A stretch of DNA of 64,000 bases from Caryophanales bacterium (GCA_947459205.1 CANHCR010000002.1:50321-114320); one strand, 5' to 3'; shown: positions 30,317-42,300, counted from the first letter of the stretch. The notes: generated by a model not told the origin, from the letters alone. Translations and numbers: made by a program.

Positions 30317-30425
30317 TTTTTATATTTTTTTATAAAAATTTCGCGAAATGCATACGAATTTTCATGCATAACTTGATCATTTCGTTTTATAATATTGACA
30401 TAGTATTACGAAAGAGGGCTTAGTT

Positions 30426-30791
30426 ATGCTCGGTAATCAGATTCGCAATCTACGTGTTTCCTATTTTTGGACTCAGGAGTACTTAGCGAAGCAATTGAAC
30501 GTTGCTGTCTCCACCGTATCCGGCTATGAAAACGGTTCGCGTAAACCGGACATCGAAACATTGACACGGATTGCCGAACTGTTCGAAGTATCGATTGATT
30601 ATCTCGTCGGACGACCGAATAGCAAACGTTCGCTCGATCTTGCTGAACCAGATTTATGGGACGACATCGAACTCGAACTGGACAATGAACCGCTCAGCCG
30701 CGAGGACAAGCAATACCTGCTCGCAATCATCAGAGAAAAACGCAACTTGAACCGCCTGAACCAAAACAAAACCGGCAACCATCAGAAATGA
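30426..30791 (+). CDS. XRE-family HTH regulator
   Basis: LGNQIRNLRVSYFWTQEYLAKQLNVAVSTVSGYENGSRKPDIETLTRIAELFEVSIDYLVG. Confidence 0.93.
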   Translation: MLGNQIRNLRVSYFWTQEYLAKQLNVAVSTVSGYENGSRKPDIETLTRIAELFEVSIDYLVGRPNSKRSLDLAEPDLWDDIELELDNEPLSREDKQYLLAIIREKRNLNRLNQNKTGNHQK

Positions 30792-30806
30792 TGATGCCGG
30801 TTTTTT
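30769..30806 (+). terminator. Rho-independent terminator (usable in both directions)
   Basis: AAACCGGCAACCATCAGAAATGATGATGCCGGTTTTTT. Confidence 0.8.
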
Positions 30807-30817
30807 GTTATAGTTGG

Positions 30818-32908
30818 CTATTCCTTTTTCCACGTACTGATCTGCGAGGCGACGAATTGACTACGCAGCGAGATCAGTTTGTTGTTCGCCCGCGCATAGC
30901 TGCCATCAGCCTGCAAACTGCGCGATTTCACATTATCATTCAAATTGAGTCGCAGGATTTCAATAATCATGCTTTGCAAACGCTGGTCGAGCACAGGACA
31001 GAGCAATTCGATGCGTCGCGTCAAATTACGCGTCATCCAGTCGGCACTGGCGATAAACACTTCCGACTGCCCGCCGTTATCGAAATAATAGAGCCGAGCA
31101 TGCTCCAAGTAGCGGTCGACGATGCTTCTGACGCGAATGTTTTCACTCAATCCAGCCACTTGCGGTCGCAGGGAACATATACCGCGCACAATCAAATCAA
31201 TTTTCACGCCCGCCTGCGACGCTTCGTACAATTCGTCTATCATCCGTTTGTTCGAGAGTGAGTTCATCTTGGCAATGATATAGGCGCTTCGCCCGTTTCG
31301 TGCATGTTCCTTTTCGCGGCGAATCATCGCGATGAATGTATCCATCAAACCGTCGGGTGCGACCGACACCGTTTTCCACGCGCGCGGCGCCGAATAACCA
31401 GTCACCTCGTTGAACAGTGCCGAGGCGTCCTCACCGATTCCTGGGTGTGCGGTGAACAGTCCGACGTCCGTGTAAAAGCGCGCTGTACTGTCATTGTAAT
31501 TGCCCGTACTGACATGCACATATCGGCGCACAGTCTTGCCTTCCTGACGCACGACCAACACGACTTTGGCATGTATTTTCAAACCGACCAATCCATATAC
31601 GACGTGACAACCGGAACGCTCCAACTGGCGCGCCCACGCGATGTTACGTTCTTCATCGAACCGCGCCTTCAATTCGACGACGACGGTCACCTGCTTGCCC
31701 GCCTCCGCTGCCTCCGCGAGAGCCCGCACAATTTTCGAGTCGCCGCTGACCCGATACAACATCATTTTGATCGCAAGCACTTTCGGATCTTTGGCTGCAT
31801 CACAAATGAAATCATTGACCGCCTCAAACGACTCATACGGATGATAGACAAGCACATCACGCTCACGGATGACTTCCAACAAATCATCACAGTGTTCAAA
31901 TTCATGCGGATAGACGGTATCAAGCCGCGGATAACGCAAATGATCGGCGCCCGCACAACTGAGCGCAAATTTCATTAAATAACTTAGATCGAGCGGACCG
32001 TCGACCGAAAAAATGTGATCTTCAATCTCAAACTCTTCCTTTAGCCAGTCGAGCGCGTACGGGTGCATGCCCTTCGCCACTTCAAGACGAATCGGCGTTC
32101 CCCAGCGACGCAACTTCAGCTGATTCTCGATCTCTTCGAGCAAATCTTCGGCGCCCTCTTCATTGAGCGTCAAGTCAGCGTTACGCGTGATGCGAAAACC
32201 GTGCACGGCCTCCAAGCGATATTCGGCAAACATGCTGGCAATGTGACGCATCATCAAATGTTCAAGGAGCATGTACTCCTTCTTCGCGCTATTCACCCGT
32301 TGCGGTACCGGTACGACACGCGGCAAAATCGCTGGTACTTGCATAAGCGCAAAAAACGGCTCTTCCTCCGCATCCTCCGCATCTTCAACGGCTTTGCGCA
32401 GCACAATCGCTAAATATAAGCCTAAACTTTGTACAAGCGGAAAAGGTCTGCTTTGATCGACTGCCATCGGCGTCAGCACGGGATAAACGGTCGTATGAAA
32501 GTAGTCGTCCATTTGTTTGGTTTGCGTCGCATTCAAATCATCGTACTCGACAAAATAAATATTTTCGTCCGTAAGCAAGCGACGCAGTTCGCGGTACGTC
32601 TGATACTGCTCGCGCACCACCTTCTGCGCTTCTCGGAGCACCTTGTCATACAGGATTTTCGGCGTATGGCCAGTAAAGTCAGGTTTCGTCACTTCCGCCT
32701 TGATGAGGTCGCGAATACCGGCCACGCGCACGCTCATGAACTCATCAAAATTCGAGGAAACGATCGATAAAAACTTGATACGCTCGAGCAAAGGCGAAGA
32801 ATCATCCTGCGCCTCCTCCAGCACACGTTTGTTGAACTCGAGCCAACTCAAGTCGCGATTGATGTAATTGGAGTGCACCGTCTGATTGTGTTCCGTTTGG
32901 TTCGTCAT
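30818..32908 (-). CDS. ppk: Polyphosphate kinase 1
   Basis: NRDLSWLEFNKRVLEEAQD; VYGLVGLKIHAKVVLVVRQEG; HVSTGNYNDSTARFYTDVGLFT. Confidence 0.97.
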   Translation of the reverse strand: MTNQTEHNQTVHSNYINRDLSWLEFNKRVLEEAQDDSSPLLERIKFLSIVSSNFDEFMSVRVAGIRDLIKAEVTKPDFTGHTPKILYDKVLREAQKVVREQYQTYRELRRLLTDENIYFVEYDDLNATQTKQMDDYFHTTVYPVLTPMAVDQSRPFPLVQSLGLYLAIVLRKAVEDAEDAEEEPFFALMQVPAILPRVVPVPQRVNSAKKEYMLLEHLMMRHIASMFAEYRLEAVHGFRITRNADLTLNEEGAEDLLEEIENQLKLRRWGTPIRLEVAKGMHPYALDWLKEEFEIEDHIFSVDGPLDLSYLMKFALSCAGADHLRYPRLDTVYPHEFEHCDDLLEVIRERDVLVYHPYESFEAVNDFICDAAKDPKVLAIKMMLYRVSGDSKIVRALAEAAEAGKQVTVVVELKARFDEERNIAWARQLERSGCHVVYGLVGLKIHAKVVLVVRQEGKTVRRYVHVSTGNYNDSTARFYTDVGLFTAHPGIGEDASALFNEVTGYSAPRAWKTVSVAPDGLMDTFIAMIRREKEHARNGRSAYIIAKMNSLSNKRMIDELYEASQAGVKIDLIVRGICSLRPQVAGLSENIRVRSIVDRYLEHARLYYFDNGGQSEVFIASADWMTRNLTRRIELLCPVLDQRLQSMIIEILRLNLNDNVKSRSLQADGSYARANNKLISLRSQFVASQISTWKKE

Positions 32909-32977
32909 CTGCGACCCTCCATTTCTATTACATTCAATGATACAAAAAAACGCTGAAAGATGCATCAAAATCGGATA

Positions 32978-32994
32978 AATACTTGTCAAGTATT
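32978..32994. promoter_or_regulatory. Perfect 8-1-8 palindrome AATACTTG-T-CAAGTATT between ppk and the GGDEF/EAL gene
   Basis: Direct inspection of intergenic sequence. Confidence 0.5.
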
Positions 32995-33065
32995 GTGTAA
33001 ACATATATCATAGAGTATGCCATCGTAAACGCTTTCAAATAACCAACAAGGAGGCTCCGAACATA

Positions 33066-34871
33066 ATGAATAGCGCAATTTCATCGATATTTGCATACAC
33101 CCATTTTGTCATCGGCGCCTGGTTGAGTGTATATTCATTTGTTATCGGCAAACAACTCATTTTATTACTCAGCGCCTTACTATTCTTCATCATGGGTGGC
33201 CTATTGTTGCGTGGCGGCGAACGCTTTTCCGCTTTACAGCTACAACACGAAAAAAAATGGTTACCCCTCTTTGGGCTTGTCGACAGTTTGTTGCTCGGCT
33301 CGCTCATCTGGTTCAGTGGTTTCCAACATAGCGAATGGATTGCCGCTTTGCTCGTCTTGGCGTATGCCTCGGAATATGGCAAGAAAGCAGCGCTCAGTGC
33401 AGTCGTTGCCTTTTCCCTTATTGGTATCGTCCATTTACTCATTAGCGACGACAAACTTTATTCCATGTATCATTTAGACCTCGTTTTCATGATGATTGCC
33501 TTGTTCGTGATTGCACTGATGCTCGCCAACAAAACAGATGTGCAACGCAAAGAAATGTACATCGACACATTAACCGCTTTGCCGAACCATGCTTATTTCA
33601 TGAAACGCTTCTCGCGCATATTGGCTATCGAAAAAAATCGCCAAACAATGTACGCCGTATTACTGCTCGACATTCAACGTTTCCAGCGCATCAATGAGCA
33701 CCTAGGACACGGGTTCGGCGATCAACTCATTCATGCCATCGGCGAGCGACTTCGACTGCAGGCCATGCAAATTTGCGGCGACCGCGCATGGTTGGCAAGG
33801 CACGAAGGAGATCAATTTCTACTGCTGATCAGCGGCTTCAACGACGTTGAAGCGTTTGAACTAGCGGGCAAACGTATCATTTCAGAATTCGAGCACCCTT
33901 GGAAACTGTACGAACACGAAATCGAACTGCGCGTCCACGGCGGTATGGCCGTCTATCCGCTGCAAAGTCAGCATGCGAATGCTTTACTAGAACAGACGAA
34001 AATCGCCTTGCAACGTGCCAAACTGCGCAGAACTTCGATATTGGTATATACGCCGGAAAACAACAGCAGTTTCACTGAGCGCTACGTCATCGAGGCCGGT
34101 ATGCGAAAAGCGCTCGAGCGAAGCGAATTTGTCATCTACTATCAACCAAAAGTGAACATACAGAGCGGCGCCGTAATGGGCGTAGAAGCACTCGTACGCT
34201 GGAACCACCCCGAACTCGGTCTGATTCCGCCGAACAAGTTTATTCATATCGCCGAAGAAAACGGGATGATCATTGAACTGGGCGATTGGGTGCTACGTTC
34301 TGCTTGTGAGCAGCATGCTGTATGGTTAAGCAAAGGACTTCCGCCGATTCGCATATGTGTCAACGTCTCGCTCAAACAACTCGAAAACCCAGATTATTTC
34401 GAGCAGTTGAACCGTACGCTCATCACGAGTGGCTTACAACCGCGCCATCTAGAACTCGAAATTACCGAAACATTAGCGCTGAAGAACATCGACAAAATTC
34501 AAGGCGTGCTGGCAAAATTAGCGGGCATGGGCATCAAACTGACAATCGATGACTTCGGCACCGGCTATGCATCCTATAAACATCTCAGCCACTTGCCGAT
34601 CCACGCATTGAAAATCGACAAATCGTTCATGCGCGGTATCAATCATAACCCCGACGCAGAGGCGATTGTCGCCTCAATCATTCAACTCGCCAAAAGTTTG
34701 CAATTGACGGTCACTGCGGAAGGTGTAGAAACGTTCGAGCAATTGCAGTTTCTCAAGCGCAACAGTTGCGATGAAGTGCAAGGATTTTTATACATGCAAC
34801 CAGAACCAGCAAACATTTTCGAACCGTACTTAAAGCGCGGATTCGCCCATATCTCGCAGGCTTTTCAATAA
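33066..34871 (+). CDS. Membrane GGDEF-EAL protein (degenerate GGDEF, intact EAL)
   Basis: N-terminal TMs; RHEGDQFLLL in place of GGDEF; VEALVRWNHPELGLIPP, DDFGTGYASYKHL, TAEGVET. Confidence 0.93.
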   Translation: MNSAISSIFAYTHFVIGAWLSVYSFVIGKQLILLLSALLFFIMGGLLLRGGERFSALQLQHEKKWLPLFGLVDSLLLGSLIWFSGFQHSEWIAALLVLAYASEYGKKAALSAVVAFSLIGIVHLLISDDKLYSMYHLDLVFMMIALFVIALMLANKTDVQRKEMYIDTLTALPNHAYFMKRFSRILAIEKNRQTMYAVLLLDIQRFQRINEHLGHGFGDQLIHAIGERLRLQAMQICGDRAWLARHEGDQFLLLISGFNDVEAFELAGKRIISEFEHPWKLYEHEIELRVHGGMAVYPLQSQHANALLEQTKIALQRAKLRRTSILVYTPENNSSFTERYVIEAGMRKALERSEFVIYYQPKVNIQSGAVMGVEALVRWNHPELGLIPPNKFIHIAEENGMIIELGDWVLRSACEQHAVWLSKGLPPIRICVNVSLKQLENPDYFEQLNRTLITSGLQPRHLELEITETLALKNIDKIQGVLAKLAGMGIKLTIDDFGTGYASYKHLSHLPIHALKIDKSFMRGINHNPDAEAIVASIIQLAKSLQLTVTAEGVETFEQLQFLKRNSCDEVQGFLYMQPEPANIFEPYLKRGFAHISQAFQ

Positions 34872-35345
34872 TGCGTACAATCCCGGATGTGCGTGGTCCA
34901 ATCGCGTTGGTTGCCAGTCGCGATTGAGCCAGACGTGTCTTGTATTCCCCGAGACGAGTAACTCACCCTGTGGTTCAGCGAACCACGGGGCATTTTTTTG
35001 CCCTTGCGCCGAACACAACGACTGCCAAAACGACAATTCCACTTTTCTCGCCTCGGACTCAAAGCGAATACGAAGCGCTCCAAATTCAGCAACCCTCGTA
35101 AAGACAACGACCTCATCGTCATACCGTGCGGCACGTTTAAAGGCCATTTGTGCGTCAGTCAGCGGTAAAAATAAACCTTCCGCTTCCAAATCACGATATG
35201 CGACGCCGAGCGCTCGAATCGCTTCCGTCCGACCTATTTCTAACCAATTCAAATAATTCATATGATAGACGACGCCCATCTGATCCGTTTCCTGATAACG
35301 TACACGAAGCGGCCAAGCGTGCCACGTAACATTCTCATCTTGCAT
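34830..35345 (-). CDS. Acyl-CoA thioesterase (4HBT/YbgC-like)
   Basis: VRYQETDQMGVVYHMNYLNWLEIGRTEAIRALG. Confidence 0.92.
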   Translation of the reverse strand: MQDENVTWHAWPLRVRYQETDQMGVVYHMNYLNWLEIGRTEAIRALGVAYRDLEAEGLFLPLTDAQMAFKRAARYDDEVVVFTRVAEFGALRIRFESEARKVELSFWQSLCSAQGQKNAPWFAEPQGELLVSGNTRHVWLNRDWQPTRLDHAHPGLYALLKSLRDMGESAL

Positions 35346-35363
35346 TTTCATTCCTCCAGTTGT

Positions 35364-35413
35364 TATAAAAAAGAACATGCCAACCGACACCGAGGCATCG
35401 ATCGAACATGTTC
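35364..35413 (-). terminator. Terminator of pyk operon
   Basis: GAACATG...CATGTTC hairpin followed on minus strand by TTTTTT. Confidence 0.6.
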
Positions 35414-35431
35414 ATCTATTTTATTCTGCTA

Positions 35432-37186
35432 TTACAATACTCTTCCGCGACCGGAGTAAATGATGCCGATTTCAGCATATACAGACACTTCAGAGCCGTC
35501 AGCGATACTCTCCGTAGCCTTTTCAACACCAACTACAACCGGAATCCCAAGGCTAAGGCCAACAACTGCAGCGTGCGACGTGATACCGCCATTTTCGGTA
35601 ATGACAGCCGCTGCTTTTTTGAATGCCTCGATAAAATCTTTGTCCGTCGAATTGGCAACGAGAATCGCACCCTCTTCGACACGCGCTAATGCATCTTCAG
35701 CAGACTTAGCAACGACAACTTTACCGGTTGCATTTTGCGATCCGATCCCTTGTCCACTTGCAATAACTTCGCCGACATGATGAACTTTCATCAAATTGGT
35801 AGCACCTGAACGACCAACCGGTACGCCTGCGGTAATGATGACCGTATCACCCAAACCGATTAGACCAGCATTGTGTGCGGAATCGACGACAACTTCAAAA
35901 AGGGCATCCGTCGTATTTGCTTTCTCGCCGTAGACTGGGACGACTCCCCAAGAGAGACACATTCTACGCAACACTTGCTCATTCGGTGTGCAGGCAATAA
36001 TCGGTGCTTTCGGACGATATTTTGACACCATACGCGCCGTATAGCCGCTCTCCGTCGAAGTCAAAATCGCTTTTGCATTCAAATCTAAAGCTGCGTTCGC
36101 AACCGCTTGACTGATCGCTTCGGTAATGCCTGTTTGCTGTGCAAGACTTTGTTTGACGAAAATTTCACGGTGTTCTAAAGCCGACTCCGCTTTCACGGCG
36201 ATACGCGCCATTGTCTCCACCGATTCAATCGGATATTTACCAGCAGCGGTCTCACCCGAAAGCATGATCGCATCCGTACCGTCAAAAATCGCGTTCGCTA
36301 CGTCACTCGCTTCCGCGCGCGTCGGACGAGGATTGCGTTGCATCGAATCAAGCATCTGCGTTGCGGTAATGACCGGTTTGCCCGCACGGTTCGCTTTGCG
36401 GATCATATCTTTCTGTGCGAGCGGTACTTCTTCAGCTGGAATTTCGACGCCGAGGTCACCGCGTGCAACCATCAAACCATCCGATACTTCAAGAATTTCG
36501 TCGAGATTATCGACACCTTCTTGATTCTCGATTTTCGAGATGATTTGAATGTGTGTCGCATTGTTGCGCTCGAGCAATGCGCGAATTTCAAGCACATCGG
36601 ACGCCTTGCGCACGAACGAAGCAGCGATAAAATCGATGCCTTGCTCGATACCGAACAAAATGTCATTCGTATCTTTTTCGGTAATGCCCGGCAACGTGAT
36701 TTTCACTCCTGGTACATTAACCCCTTTTTTGCTTTTGATCGTCCCACCATTGACGATGCGACACTTGATTTCTGTACCTTGAATGTCAACGACAGTCAAA
36801 CCGATGAGTCCGTCATCGATCAAAATCGTAGATCCGATATGTACGTCATTCGGTAAATTTTTGTATGTGATGGATAGACGATTTGCGTCGCCTTCGATTT
36901 CTTCTGTCGTCAGCACGATGAACTCATCTTGCACCAAATCGACAGAATCAACAGAGAGTTTGCCTGTGCGAATTTCTGGACCTTTGGTGTCCAACAAAAT
37001 CGCAACATGACGATTTAGTTCCGTACGCGCCTGCTTAATATTTTTGATGCGATTCCCATGTTCTTCAAAATCACCATGAGAAAAATTGAGACGTGCAACA
37101 TTCATTCCTGCCTTGATCAGTTGATGAATCATCGGTAATGATTCACTGGACGGTCCAATCGTACAAACAATTTTCGTTTTGCGCAT
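35432..37186 (-). CDS. pyk: Pyruvate kinase with C-terminal PEP-utilizer-like domain
   Basis: [29 protein letters not shown]-terminal [26 protein letters not shown]. Confidence 0.97.
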   Translation of the reverse strand: MRKTKIVCTIGPSSESLPMIHQLIKAGMNVARLNFSHGDFEEHGNRIKNIKQARTELNRHVAILLDTKGPEIRTGKLSVDSVDLVQDEFIVLTTEEIEGDANRLSITYKNLPNDVHIGSTILIDDGLIGLTVVDIQGTEIKCRIVNGGTIKSKKGVNVPGVKITLPGITEKDTNDILFGIEQGIDFIAASFVRKASDVLEIRALLERNNATHIQIISKIENQEGVDNLDEILEVSDGLMVARGDLGVEIPAEEVPLAQKDMIRKANRAGKPVITATQMLDSMQRNPRPTRAEASDVANAIFDGTDAIMLSGETAAGKYPIESVETMARIAVKAESALEHREIFVKQSLAQQTGITEAISQAVANAALDLNAKAILTSTESGYTARMVSKYRPKAPIIACTPNEQVLRRMCLSWGVVPVYGEKANTTDALFEVVVDSAHNAGLIGLGDTVIITAGVPVGRSGATNLMKVHHVGEVIASGQGIGSQNATGKVVVAKSAEDALARVEEGAILVANSTDKDFIEAFKKAAAVITENGGITSHAAVVGLSLGIPVVVGVEKATESIADGSEVSVYAEIGIIYSGRGRVL

Positions 37187-37202
37187 GTAGTAAAAATCCT
37201 CC

Positions 37203-38165
37203 TTATATCTTGAAAGCACCCAGTTTTCTGAACTTGTCGAAACGATCTTCGATTCGTTCTGCAGGTGTCAACTCCAACAGTGGTTGCAAATGCTTAAGTA
37301 TTGCTTGCTTGATCGAATCAGCGGTTTGCTGCAAGTCATGATGCGCGCCGCCAAGTGGTTCTGTAATGATATCGTCAATGACACCAAGTGCCATCATATC
37401 TTGCGCAGTGATTTTCATCGCTTCTGCAGCACGCTGACTTTCCCCAGCGTTTTTCCACAAAATCGAGGCCGCCGCTTCCGGTGAACTGACGGAGTAAATC
37501 GCGTGCTCGAGCATCAATACACGGTTCCCGACACCGAGTGCGAGTGCGCCGCCGCTCCCGCCTTCACCGACCACGATACAAATAATTGGCACTCCATAAG
37601 ATGCCATCGCCTTCAAATTGCGAGCAATGGCTTCCCCTTGCCCGCGCTCTTCCGCGGCGTTGCCCGGATAAGCACCCGGCGTATCAATAAACGTAATGAT
37701 CGGACGTTTGAATTTGTTCGCCTGATCCATTAAACGCAGTGCTTTGCGAAACCCTTCTGGATGTGGCATTCCAAAAAAACGAGCGACGTTATCCTTCGTG
37801 TCTTTCCCTTTTTGATGTCCAATGAGTGTGACGGGGATGCCGTCCAACTTGCCGATCCCACCAAAAATCGCCAAATCGTCACGATACAAACGATCGCCGT
37901 GCAATTCGACAAAATCCGTACACATCGCATCGATCAAATCCGATGTTGTCGGACGCAACGCATGTCTGGCGATTTGCATCTTCTCATGCGGCTTCAGCTG
38001 TGCATAAGTGTTTTCCATCATTGTTTTGATTTCATCTTCGAGTTTTGCAATGATCGCAGGTAAATCAACACTACTAAGGCCAAGAATCGACATTTTCCGT
38101 TTCATTTCTTCTATTTCCTTGCGCTTTAACGCAAGTTCTTTCTCAAACGGCAATTCTCCTGACAT
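37203..38165 (-). CDS. accA: Acetyl-CoA carboxylase carboxyltransferase subunit alpha
   Basis: [50 protein letters not shown]. Confidence 0.97.
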   Translation of the reverse strand: MSGELPFEKELALKRKEIEEMKRKMSILGLSSVDLPAIIAKLEDEIKTMMENTYAQLKPHEKMQIARHALRPTTSDLIDAMCTDFVELHGDRLYRDDLAIFGGIGKLDGIPVTLIGHQKGKDTKDNVARFFGMPHPEGFRKALRLMDQANKFKRPIITFIDTPGAYPGNAAEERGQGEAIARNLKAMASYGVPIICIVVGEGGSGGALALGVGNRVLMLEHAIYSVSSPEAAASILWKNAGESQRAAEAMKITAQDMMALGVIDDIITEPLGGAHHDLQQTADSIKQAILKHLQPLLELTPAERIEDRFDKFRKLGAFKI

Positions 38166-38168
38166 CGG

Positions 38169-39032
38169 TCAATACCCTCCCGATCCATGCAACTCTAAGA
38201 TGGTTTTTAGCTTCTCACGCATCTCGAGACGGCTGACGATCAAGTCGATTTGCCCATAACCCAAGTTGGTCTCTGCTTTTTGAAAATTTTCAGGCAAAAT
38301 TTGACGAATCGTCTGCTCAATTACGCGTCGACCCGTGAAGCCGATAATCGTACCTGGCTCAGCCATAATGATATCGCCAAGCATCGCGAAACTTGCTGTC
38401 ACCCCGCCAAGTGTCGGATCGGTGAACACAGAAATGTATAGCAGTCCGGCTTCTTCAAGTTTATGTAAGATCGCGCTTGTTTTCGCCATCTGCATTAAGC
38501 TCAAGATACTTTCTTCCATACGTGCTCCACCCGAAGTGGAGAACATAATGAACGGCAATTTCTGTTCGAGCGCATGCTCCATTGCGCGGGCAATTTTTTC
38601 GCCCACAACCGACCCCATACTACCGCCGAAAAACTCAAAACTCATCGCCGCAGCCACCACTTCAATCCCGTGAATGCGACCTTTGCCTGTGATGACTGCA
38701 TCTTTCGACCCTGTAGCATCTTGGTGCTTGCGATACTTCTCGCGATATCCCGGGAATTCTAAAGGATCAATCGAAATCATGTCAGCGTCGAACTCTTCAA
38801 ACAAACCATCATCAAACGTGAATTCCAATCGTTTGCGTCCGTTGATGCGGAAATGATGTCTGCACTTAGGATTCGTGCAAACGTATAGATTGGCAACCAA
38901 TTCATCGATCAGCATCTTCTCATAGCATTTCGGACATTTGTCAAATACGTTCTCTTGGGTCTGCAATGGTTCTGGAATCGCAGCCATAGAGACTGTTGCA
39001 TATTTCTTCTTTCTAAATTGTAAATCAATCAT
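38169..39032 (-). CDS. accD: Acetyl-CoA carboxylase carboxyltransferase subunit beta
   Basis: Zinc finger CPKC...CTNPKC; FSTSGGARMEESILSLMQMAKTSA. Confidence 0.97.
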   Translation of the reverse strand: MIDLQFRKKKYATVSMAAIPEPLQTQENVFDKCPKCYEKMLIDELVANLYVCTNPKCRHHFRINGRKRLEFTFDDGLFEEFDADMISIDPLEFPGYREKYRKHQDATGSKDAVITGKGRIHGIEVVAAAMSFEFFGGSMGSVVGEKIARAMEHALEQKLPFIMFSTSGGARMEESILSLMQMAKTSAILHKLEEAGLLYISVFTDPTLGGVTASFAMLGDIIMAEPGTIIGFTGRRVIEQTIRQILPENFQKAETNLGYGQIDLIVSRLEMREKLKTILELHGSGGY

Positions 39033-39101
39033 TGGCGCGAATTCACCTCTCCTCTTACCTACCTTGATGCGATCTAAAGGAAGTACTGGATGGATTCCAG
39101 G

Positions 39102-39296
39102 TTATTGCTCATTCAGTATATCCAAAAGCAACTGCTGGACTTCGTGCACTTCCGTCTCTCGTACGGAAATTTCGAATTGCTGTTGTTTGCCCATGATCAT
39201 CGGTTTGACACGTACTTCATAACCCTCTTCTGCCAAACGATCTTGAATTTTGTCAGCGATTGCCGATGTGGGCGCAATATACATGACGGTCCACAT
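39102..39296 (-). CDS. Conserved small protein between dnaE and accD
   Basis: MWTVMYIAPTSAIADKIQDRLAEEGYEVRVKPM...; conserved position. Confidence 0.7.
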   Translation of the reverse strand: MWTVMYIAPTSAIADKIQDRLAEEGYEVRVKPMIMGKQQQFEISVRETEVHEVQQLLLDILNEQ

Positions 39297-39388
39297 GACA
39301 CATACCTCCCTCATTTGAACGAAAAATATGTCCAGGCAATAAAAATATGATACCATACCCTTTCTGAAATTCGCAACAAATCGAGCAT

Positions 39389-42300
39389 TTATGTCATTTT
39401 GACGTTACCTTCTCCTAGCACGCTCTCTAAGCTAGAAATTAAGCGAGCATTGGCTCGAATCGAAAATCGGCGATCTAACATGAGTAGTTTTTTATTCGTA
39501 TCATCGTATAAAACGACGGGCGTCGGACCTCGGTGTTGCGACAAAATTTGCTCTAAATTGGCTAGCATCTGTTCCGTCATTTGTGCAGCAGTCAGTTTGA
39601 GCATAAGTTTCGTGCGCTCGTTGAGGTTGACGCTTGCTTTGTTCGCCGCAGGCTGCTGCCTCTGATTGCGTGTGACTGCCTCCTCAAGCGTAAGCACGGA
39701 GTCGACGATGATTTTCGAACGTTCTTCGTCGTGTTCAATGGTTCCGGAGACAACAGCGACTTCCCCTTCTTTGATTCGCTCGCGCGCTCTTGACCACACC
39801 TTGGGAAACAACACGATTTCTAAGATTGCGACCTTGTTTTCTAACTCCGCAAACGCCATCTGTTCCCCTTTTTTTGTCTTAATCAGCCGCACAGAAAGCA
39901 CCATGCCGATTACTGTCGCCTTGCTTTTTTCCTGTAGATCTTTCAATGTTTCAATCGCTACATGTGGCACTTGCTCCATTTGTGCCTGGTATTTATCGAA
40001 AGGATGTCCAGAAAAATAGACGCCTGTCAACGCTTTTTCCTGCTCCAATCTGATTCGCTCATCGATTTTTGCGAGGTTAGGATAGTCGTAATCCGTCGCT
40101 GTGTCCAAACTGAATCCGAACAAATCGAGTTCGAAATCTAACGTTTGCTTTTTCCACTTAACAGCCTCTTCGACCACATCATCGAGCACAGCAATCAACT
40201 GCGCACGGTGCTCGCGAAACCCATCCATCGCCCCAGCCATAATCAGCGATTCGATAACACGTTTGTTACATACGCTCAAATCAACACGGCGACAAAAATC
40301 AACCAAATTCTCAAATTTTTGCTCGCCCCTCACTTTGATGATCTCTTCAACCGCTTTGTATCCAACATTTTTGATGGCGGCAAGTCCGAATCGAATCGAA
40401 CCTTCTGCTGAGATCGTGAACAGTGCTCCACTTTGATTGACATCTGGCGCAAACACGGCAATATTCATTGCTTTACAACTCTCAACATACTCGGCGATCT
40501 TGTCTTGTGAAGAAAAGATGGCTGTCATAAAGGATGCCATGTAAGCAACCGGGTAATGAGCTTTCAAATAAGCCGTTTGAAAGGTGAGCACACCATATGC
40601 AGCGGCATGTGCGCGCGGAAACCCGTAGTCTGCAAATCGCACAATCAGGTCGTATACTTTATTCGCATCTTCAGGAGAATATCCTTTTACGACGCTACCT
40701 TCGACAAAAAATTGTCGTTGCTCGTCGAGAATTTCGCGCTTTTTCTTTGATACCGCGCGGCGCAGCATGTCGGCTTGACCAAGACTAAACCCTGCCATCA
40801 AGCTGGCAATTTGGATGATTTGTTCTTGGTAAACGATGATGCCGTACGTGTCGCTTAATATCGGCTCGAGATCTGGGTGTGGATATTCAACTTTTGCCTG
40901 CCCATGCTTAGCCCGAATGAACTGCGGCACGAACTCCATCGGACCCGGCCGATAGAGCGCCAACACGGAGATCAAGTCGTCGAATTGTGACGGTTTTAGA
41001 TCGCGCAGTACTTTGCGCATCCCGCCTGACTCGAGCTGAAACACTCCTAAGGTATCACCGCGCGACAACATTTGATAGGTGAGCGGATCGCGGTCATCTA
41101 CCTTCGACAAGTCAAGTTCTATGCCAAAATCGTTGCGAATGAACGCGAGCGCGCGATCGATGATCGACAGTGTGCGAAGTCCGAGCAAGTCGATTTTCAC
41201 CAACCCCACCGCTTCGATGTGCTCCATCGAATACTGGGTAAGTGACGTGTCTAAGCCATCGCCTTGAAGCGGCACGTGTCGAACCATCTCGTCAGGAGAT
41301 ATCACAATCCCGCCAGCATGGGTCGAAACGTTGCGCGGGAAGCCTTCAATTTTTTGTGCTGCGTCCAGCAACCTCACAATATTCGGCGACTGTCCGGCAA
41401 GCGCCTGCAGTGCTTTGGAATCTGCCACTGCTTCGGCAATCGACATGCCCGAATAGCCTCTTAACTCTTTCGCCACTTTATCAACTTCGTAGATTGGAAT
41501 GTCAAGCGCCCGTCCCGCATCACGCACGGCTGCCCGAGAAGCGAGCGTCCCGAAAGTGATGATTTGTGCGACTTTGTCGGCTCCATATTTTTGCGTTGCA
41601 TAAGCAAACACTTCCGAGCGCCGTTCATCATTGATATCGATATCGATATCTGGCATCGAAATCCGTTCTGGATTCAGAAATCGCTCAAATAGGAGTTTAT
41701 ATCGAAGCGGGTCAATATTCGTAATCTTCAACAAATAAGCGACGACACTGCTCGCCGAGGAACCCCGTCCAGGTCCAATCGAAATGCCTCGTTCATGCGC
41801 AAATCGCAATAAATCCCAGACAATTAAGAAATAGTCGGCGAACCCCATTTTGATGATGACCGACAGTTCGTAGTCCAACCGCTCGCGAAGTTTATGTCGA
41901 AAAGAGTCATCTTGCATCCGCTCATCATCACTATATCGACGGACGACGCCTTGCTCACAAAGATCGCGCAACATCGCCTCAGAATCGGCGTAGCCTTCGG
42001 CTTGATAAGCCGGCAGCAAGGTTCGCCCGAGGGGAATTTGCAAATCGCACTTCGCAGCAATTTCGAGCGTATTCGCAATCGCCTGCGGGACGTGCGGAAA
42101 CATCGCCGCCATTTCCTCAGTCGTCTTAAAATACATCTGGTCGCTATCCATTTTCATGCGATTCGGATCGCTCATCGACTTGCCGGTAGCGATGCATAGC
42201 AACATATCTTGGACTTCTGAGTCTTCGCGTGACATGTAATGCACATCATTCGTCACAACCAACGGTATCCCTGTTTGTTCAGACAATGTGAGCAATTTAT

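Noticed and set aside
31304-31978. 224-aa plus-strand ORF antisense to ppk
   Set aside because: Antisense to conserved PPK coding sequence; no domain signal.
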